Of a stretch of DNA of 54,036 bases, positions 43,669 to 52,210 are shown piece by piece. The position numbers were made by a program, and so were the translations under genes. The stretch is from positions 1-54,036 of the forward strand of contig DAIDGW010000247.1 in the NCBI GenBank assembly GCA_027452245.1, written 5' to 3'. Positions within the stretch are counted from its first letter, which is position 1, and each line of letters starts with the position of its first letter. The notes under the pieces are model-generated. The model did not search any database. It saw only the letters and a list, made by a program, of their open reading frames with translations, and was not told the DNA's origin. Source of the DNA: Acidobacteriaceae bacterium (GTDB lineage: Bacteria > Acidobacteriota > Terriglobia > Terriglobales > Acidobacteriaceae).

Positions 43669-44925
43669 ATGACACTGGTGGCCTTAAGCGATATTCTCGG
43701 CGCGACGGTTTACGACACGTCCGGTGCGGCCGCCGGACGGGTCCGCGAGGTCGCCTTGGCCCCGCAGGAAGACCGCTCTCGCGTCACCTCCCTGATCGTA
43801 AAAACAAAAGAAGGACGTCGCGTCCTTCCCCTGAGCGCCGTATCAGCCATCAATGGCGGAATCCGTGCCGTTAGCCTCCAGGCCGATTGGCCCATCGTCA
43901 ATGGCACCGAAGGGTTGTTCCTGCTGGAGCGTGACCTGCTCGATCAGCAAGTCATCGATGTCAATGGCCGCAAGGTCGTCCGCGTCAACGATGTCGAAAT
44001 GCAACTGGAAGCCTCGAAAGATAATGGAAATACGATTCTTGCATTGCGCGTCCAGTCGGTCGATGTTGGTGTCCGCGGTGCGGTACGCCGCCTGCTTCGG
44101 GGGGTCGCGCCTAAAGCCGCCGTTCAGCGGCTTGTAACCCACATCCCGCCGCGGTCGATTCCCTGGAACTTTGTCGATGTCATCGAAACCGATCCGGCTC
44201 GCCGCGTAAAGCTCCGGATTTCCAACGACAAGTTGGCCAAGCTCCATCCCGCCGACATCGCCGACATCATCGAAGACCTGGCTCCCGATGAGCGCCAGGC
44301 CGTCTTCCAAACTCTCGATGAGGAAACCGCCGCCGAGGCCTTGGAAGAAGTCGAACCCAAGGTTCAAAAGGCGATCGTCGAGTCGCTGGACTCCGAGCGC
44401 GCCGCCGACATCGTCGAAGAGATGGATCCCGACGCGGCCGCCGACCTCCTGGGCGACCTGCCCGAAGAGCGCACCGAGCAGATTCTGGTCAAGATGGAAC
44501 CCGAGGAGCGCCAGGAAGTCGTCGAACTGCTCGAGCACAAAGAGGAAACCGCTGCCGGCCTCATGACGACCGAGTTCCTCTGCGTTCCCGTCACCTCAAA
44601 GGTTCAGGACGCGATCGAACTCATGCGCCGTTTCGAAGGTGGGATCGAATCGGTCAGCACGATCTACCTCATCGATTCCCATGGGACCCTCTCCGGTGCC
44701 GTTCCCCTGGCCAATATCGTGATGGCCGACACCGGCACGCCCATGCTCGGTCTCGCCCTGGAACCGCTCATTTCAGCGCAGGAAGCGACGCACGAGAATG
44801 AGGTTGCCGAGCTTTTCGACAAATACAACCTGCTTACCCTGCCCGTCGTCGACGATCAGCGCCGTCTGGCCGGCGTCATCACCTCCGATGACGTTATCAG
44901 CATGCTGCGCTCGAAGTTAGAATAG
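43669..44925 (+). CDS. PRC-barrel + MgtE-N + CBS-pair regulatory protein
   Basis: A 418-residue cytoplasmic protein with no membrane segments. Residues about 1-115 hold two PRC-barrel-like units (LGATVYDTSGAAAGRVREVAL; QVIDVNGRKVVRVNDVEM). Residues about 185-290 form an acidic helical MgtE N domain (LAKLHPADIADIIEDL, SERAADIVEEMDPDAAADLL), and two CBS domains follow (LMTTEFLCVPVTSKVQDAI; LISAQEATHENEVAELF). The MgtE channel pore is missing. In MgtE these domains sense intracellular Mg2+. Here the sensor is free and lies upstream of an Nramp-related transporter, which it probably controls. A small hairpin CTCCG-CTTA-CGGAG (43641-43654) overlaps the upstream GGAG. Confidence 0.85.
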   Translation: MTLVALSDILGATVYDTSGAAAGRVREVALAPQEDRSRVTSLIVKTKEGRRVLPLSAVSAINGGIRAVSLQADWPIVNGTEGLFLLERDLLDQQVIDVNGRKVVRVNDVEMQLEASKDNGNTILALRVQSVDVGVRGAVRRLLRGVAPKAAVQRLVTHIPPRSIPWNFVDVIETDPARRVKLRISNDKLAKLHPADIADIIEDLAPDERQAVFQTLDEETAAEALEEVEPKVQKAIVESLDSERAADIVEEMDPDAAADLLGDLPEERTEQILVKMEPEERQEVVELLEHKEETAAGLMTTEFLCVPVTSKVQDAIELMRRFEGGIESVSTIYLIDSHGTLSGAVPLANIVMADTGTPMLGLALEPLISAQEATHENEVAELFDKYNLLTLPVVDDQRRLAGVITSDDVISMLRSKLE

Positions 44926-45093
44926 CCCGTCTCAACTGTTCCCATCCTTTCGTGTTACTTTTCTCGCGCGTCCGAGCACTTTTCTTTTGCTCGAATTCGC
45001 GGCCTGCATTTATTCTGTTCGGTCGACGGCCCATTTTTCGCTCACGCGGAGAACCGGGCGGCAAAGTTTCTACCATGTTTGCGATGACCGTGC

Positions 45094-46344
45094 ATGAGAC
45101 CTCTGAGACGTTGGAAGAGCCGGATCCTTCTATTCTTCGCCGTAGTCGGTCCGGGATTCATTACCGCGAACGTCGACAATGATGCCGGCGGCATCCTGAC
45201 CTACTCCCAGGCCGGCGCCCAATTTGGACATCTTCTCCTCTGGACCATGATTCCCATCACGGTCGCCCTGATCGTGGTGCAGGAAATGTGCGCCCGCATG
45301 GGCGCCGTCACCGGTAAAGGCCTCAGCGATCTCATCCGCGAAGAATTCGGCCTGCGCATCACCTTTCTAATGATGTTGGGGATTCTCGTCACCAACTTCG
45401 GCAATGTGGTCACCGAGTTCATTGGCATCGCCACCAGCCTGGAACTTTTTGGCCTCTCCCGATTCATCACCGTCCCCGTCTGTGCGGTCATTGTCTGGCT
45501 GATCGTGGTGAAAGGCCAGTACAAGAGCGTCGAAAAGGTCTTCCTTGGCGCCTCTTTCTTCTACATCACCTACATTTTCGCCGGAGTCCTCGCGCATCCC
45601 GCCTGGAAACAAGCAACCCTCGCCACCTTCAAGCCCCCCGCGATCCACGCCTTTCGCGACCAGGCGTACCTGTATATGGTCATCGGCGTTGTCGGGACCA
45701 CGATCGCTCCCTGGATGCAGTTCTATCTGCAATCTTCCATCGTCGAAAAGGGTGTCTCCCGCCGACAGTACAAAGCTTCCAAGCTCGACGTTGTGACCGG
45801 ATGCATTTTCACCGACATCGTCGCCTGGTTCATCATCGTCGCCTGCGCCGCCACGCTCTACATTCATGGCTATCGCGATATCAAATATGCCGCCGACGCC
45901 GCCCAGGCTCTCCGTCCGCTCGCCGGCGACTACGCCTACATTCTCTTCGCCGTAGGATTGTTCAACGCCTCGCTGTTCGCGGCCTCCATTCTGCCCCTGT
46001 CCACCGCCTACACTGTTTGCGAAGGGCTCGGCTTCGAATCAGGCGTGGGCATGAAGTTCAGCGAAGCGCCATTCTTCTACTGGCTTTATACCTTCCTGAT
46101 CGTCGCCGGCGGCGCGGTCATCCTCATCCCCGGCCTGCCGCTCGTAAAAATTGCAGTCTTGTCCCAGGTCGTGAATGGAGTGGTTCTTCCCTTCGTTCTG
46201 ATCTTTATGCTGTTGCTTATCAACCGGAAGGAACTGATGGGCACCTACGTTAACGGACATTTATTCAACGTCGTCGCCTGGGCCACAACCGTAGTCATGA
46301 TCGGACTGACCATCGCCTGGTTCTGGACCCTCCGCGCCGGCTAA
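45094..46344 (+). CDS. Nramp-related divalent metal transporter (non-canonical metal site)
   Basis: A 416-residue, 11-helix transporter of the SLC11/Nramp superfamily (AVVGPGFITANVDND at the start). The canonical metal motifs are changed: helix 1 has DAGG (30-33) instead of DPGN, and helix 6 has APW (205-207) instead of MPH, so the Met that selects soft transition metals is Ala. Similar loss is known in Nramp-related magnesium transporters. With an MgtE-N/CBS protein immediately upstream, Mg2+ (or Mg2+/Mn2+) uptake is a reasonable inference. ATG 45094 is the first in-frame start after a stop at 45085 and lacks a clear ribosome-binding site. Confidence 0.88.
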   Translation: MRPLRRWKSRILLFFAVVGPGFITANVDNDAGGILTYSQAGAQFGHLLLWTMIPITVALIVVQEMCARMGAVTGKGLSDLIREEFGLRITFLMMLGILVTNFGNVVTEFIGIATSLELFGLSRFITVPVCAVIVWLIVVKGQYKSVEKVFLGASFFYITYIFAGVLAHPAWKQATLATFKPPAIHAFRDQAYLYMVIGVVGTTIAPWMQFYLQSSIVEKGVSRRQYKASKLDVVTGCIFTDIVAWFIIVACAATLYIHGYRDIKYAADAAQALRPLAGDYAYILFAVGLFNASLFAASILPLSTAYTVCEGLGFESGVGMKFSEAPFFYWLYTFLIVAGGAVILIPGLPLVKIAVLSQVVNGVVLPFVLIFMLLLINRKELMGTYVNGHLFNVVAWATTVVMIGLTIAWFWTLRAG

Positions 46345-46499
46345 GAAGTTGGCACAGCGCAATCGCAAGCCCGTGTCTCCCGCACATCCGCACAACTGAC
46401 CACCCAAAATAGAAACGATTGCGTCATCCCCAACGACCGCGCTCTTCCCAGCGCCCGAGAGATCTCCCTGCTACCGGCTCGATGGGAAAAGAGGCGTCC

Positions 46500-46895
46500 C
46501 TACCCAAGATATCTTCCAGCTACCAGATCCCGCACCAGTGTCAGATCCGCCTCAAGAAAATCGTACGAAAGAAGGTCCTTCGGATCCGCCCACTGCATGT
46601 CCCGGAAGATGCGGTTCTCCAGTTCACCGCGATACTCGCGCACGATATAGAACCGTAACTCGACCATCGCCCGGTTCGGATATTCGTGTTTTATGCGGGC
46701 TACCTCGTCTCCAATCGTAGCCTCGATGCCGAGTTCCTCCGTGAGTTCCCGCCGCAGCGCGTCCCGCGCCTGCTCGCCTTCTTCAATCTTTCCCCCGGGG
46801 AACTCCCATTTCAGCGGCATCGTCTGATGCCGCGTGCGCTGGCACACCAGCAGCTTGCCGCCCTTCACAATCAGCGCTGCCACCACGTGTTTCAT
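46500..46895 (-). CDS. Nudix hydrolase (MutT-like)
   Basis: A 131-residue Nudix protein. The box GGKIEEGEQARDALRREL-TEELGI matches Gx5Ex7REUxEExGU exactly, and the N-terminal VAALIVKGGKLLVCQR plus KWEFPGG is typical of MutT/NudG-type nucleotide pyrophosphatases that clean oxidised or odd (d)NTPs. ATG 46895 overlaps the preceding thioredoxin-like gene by 4 nt. It is the last gene of a three-gene oxidative-damage-flavoured operon. Confidence 0.92.
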   Translation of the reverse strand: MKHVVAALIVKGGKLLVCQRTRHQTMPLKWEFPGGKIEEGEQARDALRRELTEELGIEATIGDEVARIKHEYPNRAMVELRFYIVREYRGELENRIFRDMQWADPKDLLSYDFLEADLTLVRDLVAGRYLG

Positions 46896-47935
46896 GGCAC
46901 TGGACTCGTGCTCTCTGCTAATACGCTTGCCACCGGGTCCACGCAACTGGTAAACGTGAACGCAAATGCTGCCACGCCCGCCGAGCAGCGCAGTTCCAGT
47001 TGATGTTTGCCGAATTCCTGATTATCCACCAGAAAATACATGCGCGCCCGATCGACGCTGATATAGCTCTCTTCTCCCGATGAGCAATTGGACGAACGAA
47101 ACCGCGTATCCTTCGTGGCCTGATTCCGCGTGAGCGGCTTCCCATCCTGTAGAATGACAACCTCGGCTGACGGGCTATGCGGCGCCGCCATCACCAGATT
47201 CACTGCCGAAGCTTCATACTGAAGCAACAGCTTGTGTTCTCCCGACTCCACCGCCTCGAAATATTCCGCCGTCGCAGCCCAGCGCCCGTTGGCATAAAAG
47301 AAATTCTCCGCGGGATCGCCATCGAAGGCATAATCCGCAATCGCGTCTTCCTTGAACCCAGTTTGATTCCCAATGCGTCCGCGCCGGTGCCCCAGGTAAA
47401 GTTCTCCCGTCGGCCGATAACAGACATTCCCCGGATGATCTTCCTCGCGCACCGGATCCATCAACTCCGGAAGCTTCATGTTGGGATTGATCTCCCGCAG
47501 TAATTCCTGAATGACCTGCTCGCATTCAGCGTATGCGCCCTCGCCGAAGTGGCCATAGCGCAGATATCCGTCTTTGTCGATCAGGTACTTGGTCGGCCAG
47601 TAGCGGTTAGCGAACGATTTCCAGATTTCACGGTTGCTGTCGATGACCACCGGGTAGGTCAACCCAAACTCGCGGATTCCGCGCTCCACATTCGATTCAT
47701 ATTGCGCAAACGTGAACTCGGGAGTGTGTACTCCGATCACCACCAGGCCATCGCCGTGATACTTTTCATGCCAGCGCTGGACGTAGGGCAGGGTACGAAT
47801 GCAGTTCACGCAGGTGTAATCCCAGAAATCCACCAGAACGGCCCGTCCACGTAGCTGCCGGAAACTCAACGGCGGCGAGTTTAGCCATGTGTGACCGATC
47901 TCCGGCGCCCGAACCTTGCCTTTTTCTACTTTCAT
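46892..47935 (-). CDS. Thioredoxin-like protein with C-terminal carbohydrate-binding-like region
   Basis: A 347-residue cytoplasmic protein. A redoxin/AhpC-TSA domain carries the CVNC motif (FWDYTCVNCIRTLPY), then FANRYWPTKYLIDKDG with the cis-Pro. After about residue 170 a second beta-rich domain follows (GRWAATAEYFEAVESGEHKL, LQYEASAVNLVM), as in the C-terminal part of DipZ-type proteins, where it forms a CBM-like module. There is no membrane DsbD-like part and no signal peptide, so the role is unclear; a thiol reductase or peroxidase-like function is likely. It is translationally coupled to the methionine-sulfoxide reductase-like gene before it (4-nt overlap) and the Nudix gene after it. 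Confidence 0.8.
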   Translation of the reverse strand: MKVEKGKVRAPEIGHTWLNSPPLSFRQLRGRAVLVDFWDYTCVNCIRTLPYVQRWHEKYHGDGLVVIGVHTPEFTFAQYESNVERGIREFGLTYPVVIDSNREIWKSFANRYWPTKYLIDKDGYLRYGHFGEGAYAECEQVIQELLREINPNMKLPELMDPVREEDHPGNVCYRPTGELYLGHRRGRIGNQTGFKEDAIADYAFDGDPAENFFYANGRWAATAEYFEAVESGEHKLLLQYEASAVNLVMAAPHSPSAEVVILQDGKPLTRNQATKDTRFRSSNCSSGEESYISVDRARMYFLVDNQEFGKHQLELRCSAGVAAFAFTFTSCVDPVASVLAESTSPVP

Positions 47936-48420
47936 CGCGCGGCCGGCTTTTCCAGCTTTTTCCCCACCACTTCGGCGCAATGTTGTACGAACCTTTTGTC
48001 TTCGCCGGAAAAAGCGGCAGGGAAATGGCTGTCGATATCGATCTCGCCCACGACCTTGCCATGCACGAAAATTGGAACCACGATCTCCGATTTGGTTTCG
48101 AGCGAGCAGGCCAGATAGCGCGAATCTTTGCTGACGTCATCGACTACCACGGTGTGCCCGCTGGCCGCCGCAGCTCCGCAAATTCCCTGATCCACGGGAA
48201 TACGCGTGTGCGGGGTCATGGCGCCCACAAATGTCCCGAGCACGAGCATCGGCGGATTGCTGCCGGGTTCGAGCATGTAAAACCCGACCCAGTTGTACTT
48301 GAGCATGCGATCGTGCAACAGCTTGCACATCTGCTCCATGAGTTCGTGTGCGGTTTGCGTCGTAATGGATAGCGCATCTACCTGCTGGCGCACTTCGTCG
48401 ATTCGCGTTTCGACTGGCAT
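47932..48420 (-). CDS. msrC: GAF-fold free methionine-R-sulfoxide reductase
   Basis: A 162-residue GAF-domain protein matching the fRMsr family: WVGFYML, TRIPVDQGICGAA, DVSKDSRYLACS, SEIVVPIF, GEIDIDS. The two active-site cysteines aligned to Cys94 and Cys118 of the E. coli enzyme are Cys 81 and Cys 105, with identical 24-residue spacing; the auxiliary third Cys is not seen. It reduces free L-methionine-(R)-sulfoxide in the cytoplasm. ATG 48420 is preferred to a TTG two codons earlier. First gene of the operon with thioredoxin-like and Nudix genes, a coherent oxidative-damage repair set. Confidence 0.85.
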   Translation of the reverse strand: MPVETRIDEVRQQVDALSITTQTAHELMEQMCKLLHDRMLKYNWVGFYMLEPGSNPPMLVLGTFVGAMTPHTRIPVDQGICGAAAASGHTVVVDDVSKDSRYLACSLETKSEIVVPIFVHGKVVGEIDIDSHFPAAFSGEDKRFVQHCAEVVGKKLEKPAAR

Positions 48421-48582
48421 ACACAAATCTTAACTCACCCCGCTTGCCTTGGGGCCTGCCGCCCCCATCCGGTGCTTTGTGGGGAAGGGCTGGATTACAC
48501 TTCCGATCGCTTCAAATTGACACCGCTTTCTCCCACGGTCACTGATCTTCTACCCGCGTCCCCCGCAGGGGATGCCCCGCAA

Positions 48583-48600
48583 CCAGCGTTTCAACGCTGG
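48583..48600. repeat. Intergenic palindrome (REP-like)
   Basis: CCAGCGTT-TC-AACGCTGG is a perfect 8-bp inverted repeat in the 250-base gap between the two minus-strand operons. It is preceded by GC-rich inverted pairs (CCCC-GCA-GGGG). It could end the BtuF-like operon transcript or be a dispersed REP-type element; no T-tract follows. The rest of 48421-48671 shows nothing I can name. Confidence 0.4.
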
Positions 48601-48671
48601 GTGAGGGTCACGACGAAGGAAGCCGCGTGCCCGAGCCACGCCTGAACCGCTTATTGGCGCGAGAATGTGAA

Positions 48672-49484
48672 TCACCCTCGTATCCCGCGCACACCTGCCG
48701 GGCAAGGGAACAACTCCGGATGAATCGCAAATGCCAGGGCATCCAATCCCGCCAGCAAGGTCGGCGCCGGAGTATTCAGATATTCATCGCGAACGCAATA
48801 CACGCGTCCATTTCGCGCTGCTGGCGTCGCTCCCCACTCACGGCTCTCAACCATCTTTTCCAGCGGAACCCGGTCGCCTGCTCCGCACCATGCCGCAACC
48901 ATTACATCCGGATTCAATCGCGCAACCTCAGACGGCGCAATTTGCTTTCCCGCCACGCCCAGAAACTCCCCGCCCGCCGCCTCCACCAGCTCTTGCACCC
49001 ACGGCTGCGATGCGATCAGCGGCTTGCCCCATTCCTCGCAGAAAACTTTCGGACGCCTCGTCGCCTCAGAAACACTCCGCCGGACCTCTTCGATTCGTCC
49101 TTGCATTTCAGCGATCAACTGCTCTCCTCGCTCACTCCGCCCGACAACTCCACTGATGCTGCCAATATCACCGTAAATGTCCGACAAGAACCTCGGGGCA
49201 AAACCGAGAAAACGCACCCCCGACTTCAGGATCTCAATCACGGCTTTTTCCTGATACGGAACCGAGGCGATCACCAGGTCCGGGTCCGCCGCCGTAATCT
49301 GACTTGCACTCGCCGTCCACGAATCTTCGACGATGGTCCGGCCCGAGCCCGCGATTTCCGGAACCACGTCCACGCAGTACTTCGTGCACCCAACCACCCG
49401 GTCCAGTTCTCCAATGGCATGCAGGATGACAGTCGCGCTGGGTTGCAGGCAGACAATTCGGCGGGGCGTGTGCGACGAAGTCAC
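48672..49484 (-). CDS. BtuF-like cobalamin/metal-chelate binding protein lacking a signal peptide
   Basis: A 270-residue protein of the periplasmic-binding-protein helical-backbone class (BtuF/FhuD type): RIVCLQPSATVILHAIG, the LxPDLVI core (AADPDLVIASVPYQEKAV), FCEEWGKPLIASQPWVQELVEAAGG, and a closing VYCVRDEYLNTP. No signal peptide precedes RIVCLQP; the sequence begins only 8 residues before it from a GTG start at 49484. No ABC permease or ATPase genes adjoin. It may be a cytoplasmic sensor or carrier, or the true start may be missed. Last gene of the XdhC-MocA-HAD-IscU-like run. Confidence 0.8.
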   Translation of the reverse strand: MTSSHTPRRIVCLQPSATVILHAIGELDRVVGCTKYCVDVVPEIAGSGRTIVEDSWTASASQITAADPDLVIASVPYQEKAVIEILKSGVRFLGFAPRFLSDIYGDIGSISGVVGRSERGEQLIAEMQGRIEEVRRSVSEATRRPKVFCEEWGKPLIASQPWVQELVEAAGGEFLGVAGKQIAPSEVARLNPDVMVAAWCGAGDRVPLEKMVESREWGATPAARNGRVYCVRDEYLNTPAPTLLAGLDALAFAIHPELFPCPAGVRGIRG

Positions 49485-49505
49485 CAGACGATTGTAAGAC
49501 GTAAG

Positions 49506-49865
49506 CTACGGCTTGATCTGTTTCAACGTGGCCGCAAGCGTTTCCAGAGCGAGTTGCGTCGCATGACTCGAAGCTTCCGGCAATTCCCCCAGCGCCCTCG
49601 TAAGATCTTCCCGCCGCAGCGCCCGCGCTTCCTCGACGGTTTTTCCCAGGATCAATTCCGCTATGGCCGAACCACAGGCCATGCTTGGCACGCATCCTTT
49701 GGCTTTGAAACCTGCCTCAACCACCCGCCCGCAAGCCACTTTGACGCTCAGTCGCAGAACATCGCCGCATGCCGGATTTTCCATCTCCCCAGTGGCGTCA
49801 GGCTGCTCCAGGTCACCGGCGTTCCTCGGATGCTCGAAATGATCCAGAAGCTGCGCTGAATACAA
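49506..49865 (-). CDS. IscU/SufU-like Fe-S scaffold with third ligand Cys missing
   Basis: A 119-residue IscU-fold protein: LLDHFEHPRNAG, NPACGDVLRLSV, FKAKGCVPSMACGSA. Cys 33 and Cys 58 match the first two cluster ligands. The third (usually in an HC pair) is replaced: His 101 is kept but Ala 102 stands where Cys is expected. Extra Cys 45 and 64 exist. It may be a non-scaffold paralogue or may use another ligand. A TTG start at 49865, 9 bases after GGAG, fits the family's MYS opening. The gap to the HAD gene is 18 nt and to the BtuF-like gene 21 nt. Confidence 0.82.
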   Translation of the reverse strand: MYSAQLLDHFEHPRNAGDLEQPDATGEMENPACGDVLRLSVKVACGRVVEAGFKAKGCVPSMACGSAIAELILGKTVEEARALRREDLTRALGELPEASSHATQLALETLAATLKQIKP

Positions 49866-49883
49866 GGAAATGATCTCCCGCCT

Positions 49884-50600
49884 TCACAAGTGCCGCGAAG
49901 CCGTCCCGTCGGGAAAATACACGTTCCATCGGCGCTCCCGGGCTGTGCCTTCCAGGTCCGGATTCGGGTTGATGGCAAATGCATGCTTCGCCATCGCCAG
50001 CATCTCCGTATCCCAGCGCGAGTTGCCAAACGCTGCGTCCAGCGTTGCCTCGGTAACCGAGGCAATCGCCTTCGGCTTTCCCGGCCCCGACGGAACTTGG
50101 ATCAGCTGATCCGTCACGATTCCATTCTCGATTCTCACCGCTGCCGCCAGGATCCTGTTGTCCGGAATCTCCACATGCTTCATCGCCACCCGAATCAGCC
50201 AGTCATTGGAAGAAGAAACCGCCCACACATCGCAGCCCGCCGCCCGTAATCGGACAATCAACTCCCGCATCTCTGCAAAGATCTTGCCGGGAAACACGTT
50301 CTCAAAATAATGTTTCGCTGCCGCAACCACCAGCTCTTCCCGCATGCCCTTGTGCATGGTGACCATCTCGCCGCACATCTGTTCTTCCGGCACGCCGCCC
50401 GCTTTGTAATCGGTATAGCGTTCTCGCATCAGGCGCCCGATTTCGGACGGAACGATTTGCTCGGCGATTTCCCACGAAAAAAATCCTTCGCCCACATCTC
50501 CCGACCACAACGTGCCGTCGCAATCGAATGCGGCGACTTTGGGCCGAAGCGTCAGCACCGACTCCATGAATTTTTGAGGAGATCCTGGCGAACAGTTCAT
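49884..50600 (-). CDS. HAD-superfamily phosphatase (SerB-like)
   Basis: A 238-residue HAD hydrolase. Motif I is FDCDGTLWSGD (nucleophile and general acid Asp), motif II is SSSNDW, and motif III/IV is FGNSRWDTEML. The SSSNDWLIRVAM region and helical cap resemble phosphoserine phosphatase-type enzymes, but the substrate is not deducible. It overlaps the MocA-like gene by 4 nt. An internal ATG at 50567 is an alternative start. Confidence 0.85.
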   Translation of the reverse strand: MNCSPGSPQKFMESVLTLRPKVAAFDCDGTLWSGDVGEGFFSWEIAEQIVPSEIGRLMRERYTDYKAGGVPEEQMCGEMVTMHKGMREELVVAAAKHYFENVFPGKIFAEMRELIVRLRAAGCDVWAVSSSNDWLIRVAMKHVEIPDNRILAAAVRIENGIVTDQLIQVPSGPGKPKAIASVTEATLDAAFGNSRWDTEMLAMAKHAFAINPNPDLEGTARERRWNVYFPDGTASRHL

Positions 50601-51235
50601 CGGCTCATCGCGGCAAGGTTCGCATATTCTTCGGGAGTGTTGATGTTCAAGGTGATCATCGGATCGTTTACCGCGACATATTTGATATGCGCCTGATGCT
50701 CATGCTCAACCTCGCGTGCCGTCGATGTCGCGGGTGCCTGCAGGAACGCCGAAATCAATTCACGCCCCGCAATAAATGGATGTCCATGCTTTCCTGAACA
50801 CTCCGGAACCACGCCCCACACATCCGGCGGCGACCACTCGAAAGCTTCTCGCAACGCGTCCAGGGTTTCCAAACTCGCCGGAGGACGATCCACCAGCGTG
50901 ATCAAAGCCGCATCCCGGCCGCGATTCAGCGTCTCCTGCAATCCCACCTGCAGGGAACTGAACTGTCCCCGGCTGGGATCCCGATTCACCACCACCGACG
51001 CGCCGTTGGCATAGGCCACTGCCGTCAGGCTCGTCTCATTCTTTCCCGCCACGACCAAAACAAAATCCGCCGTATGCGAGAGCGAGCGGATCGCGGCCGA
51101 AAGCAGCGTGTCTTGCACCGACACTCGCCCTGCCGCCGCCGGCGGCCAGGGCAGCAGCGCCTTGTCCGTTCCCATGCGCGACGACTCGCCCGCCGCCAGA
51201 ATCACGCCACCGATGCTGGGAGCCCGAAATCCCAA
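50597..51235 (-). CDS. MocA/MobA-like molybdopterin nucleotidyltransferase
   Basis: A 212-residue NTP_transf_3 protein: IGGVILAAGESSRMGTDKALLPW is the nucleotide-binding loop, followed by VNRDPSRGQFSSLQVGL and ALITLVDRPPAS. MocA adds CMP to the molybdenum cofactor for xanthine dehydrogenase-type enzymes; MobA adds GMP. Linkage to an XdhC gene 105 bases upstream favours MocA. The start is TTG 51235 with AGGAGG 7 bases upstream. No molybdenum hydroxylase structural genes are in the window. Confidence 0.85.
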   Translation of the reverse strand: MGFRAPSIGGVILAAGESSRMGTDKALLPWPPAAAGRVSVQDTLLSAAIRSLSHTADFVLVVAGKNETSLTAVAYANGASVVVNRDPSRGQFSSLQVGLQETLNRGRDAALITLVDRPPASLETLDALREAFEWSPPDVWGVVPECSGKHGHPFIAGRELISAFLQAPATSTAREVEHEHQAHIKYVAVNDPMITLNINTPEEYANLAAMSR

Positions 51236-51340
51236 GCCTCATCCTCCTGCGCAGAGCGCGCGCGGCTCTACGCCGCTCCGCGATCGTTTCTGCGCAACAT
51301 CAGATTGGAAATCAGCGTCGCCGAATTGGCAACCGAAAAT

Positions 51341-52210
51341 TCAGGCTTTCTCTTTCTCGGATTCGACCGCCTGGGATTGAGCAACCTGCGATTCATTCGG
51401 ATGCTCTTGCCGGAACCAGCTCATGTGCGGCAGGCTGGCCGTTGCATGCCGTCGGAACGCAATCAATTCCGCCGTGATCGCCACCGCAATCTCTTCGGGC
51501 GTGACCGCCCCAATGTCGAGCCCGATCGGGGCGTGCACCCGCTCAAACAGATGCGGCGCCAATCCTTCCTGTTTCAACGCCTTGAAGATCTCGATCACCT
51601 TCCGCTTCGATCCAATCATGCCGATATAGCGCGCGCGTGTCTGTACCGCCCAGCGCAGGATCTTCATATCGTCGCGGTGGCCGCGCGTCACGATCACCAC
51701 ATGCGATGACTCGCTCGCATCAATCTCTTTCATCGCGACATCGAAGTCGATCGCGCGTATGTCGCGCGCGGCAGGGAAGCGATCACGAGTCGCATACGAA
51801 CTACGGTCATCTACCACCACAATTTCGAATCCTGCCGTGGTCGCGACCGCACAAAGGCTTCGGGATACGTGACCTGCCCCAAATACATAAAGTAGTGCTG
51901 GAGGCAATACCGGTTCCACGAAGACTTCCAAGGTACCTCCGCAGACCAGACCAGTGTCATACTTCGGATCCTGGTTCAAATCGAACTTCAATGTGCGTGG
52001 TTTTTCCGATTCCATCACCTCGCGCGCGGCTTGCCAGACGTCTGCCTCGACGCAGCCGCCGCCGATAGTTCCCACAATCGATCCATCGTCGCGCACTAGC
52101 ATTTTCGCGGTCTGAAACGATGGTATCGATCCGCGGACATTCACGATGGTCGCGACCGCGCCCCGCCGCCCCTCGCGGCGAAGTTGCACGATTTGTTCGT
52201 AGATATCCAT
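51341..52210 (-). CDS. XdhC/CoxI-family Mo-hydroxylase maturation protein
   Basis: A 289-residue protein. The N-terminal XdhC/CoxI domain shows GSIPSFQTAKMLV, GTIGGGCVEADVW and YDTGLVCGGTLEVFVEP; the C-terminal Rossmann domain shows LYVFGAGHVSRSL and IGMIGSKRKV. XdhC binds the molybdenum cofactor, helps its sulfuration and delivers it to xanthine dehydrogenase-type enzymes. It begins a five-gene minus-strand run including MocA-like and IscU-like genes, which suggests a cofactor-assembly theme. Confidence 0.92.
   Translation of the reverse strand: MDIYEQIVQLRREGRRGAVATIVNVRGSIPSFQTAKMLVRDDGSIVGTIGGGCVEADVWQAAREVMESEKPRTLKFDLNQDPKYDTGLVCGGTLEVFVEPVLPPALLYVFGAGHVSRSLCAVATTAGFEIVVVDDRSSYATRDRFPAARDIRAIDFDVAMKEIDASESSHVVIVTRGHRDDMKILRWAVQTRARYIGMIGSKRKVIEIFKALKQEGLAPHLFERVHAPIGLDIGAVTPEEIAVAITAELIAFRRHATASLPHMSWFRQEHPNESQVAQSQAVESEKEKA

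Noticed and set aside
45061-45182. Possible frameshift at the Nramp N-terminus
   Set aside because: An overlapping frame reads like a plausible N-terminus, but the chosen frame opens with a normal basic segment directly before helix 1, so no frameshift is needed.
48627-49859. 410-codon plus-strand open frame
   Set aside because: Arg/Pro/His-rich antisense shadow of the BtuF-like and IscU-like genes.
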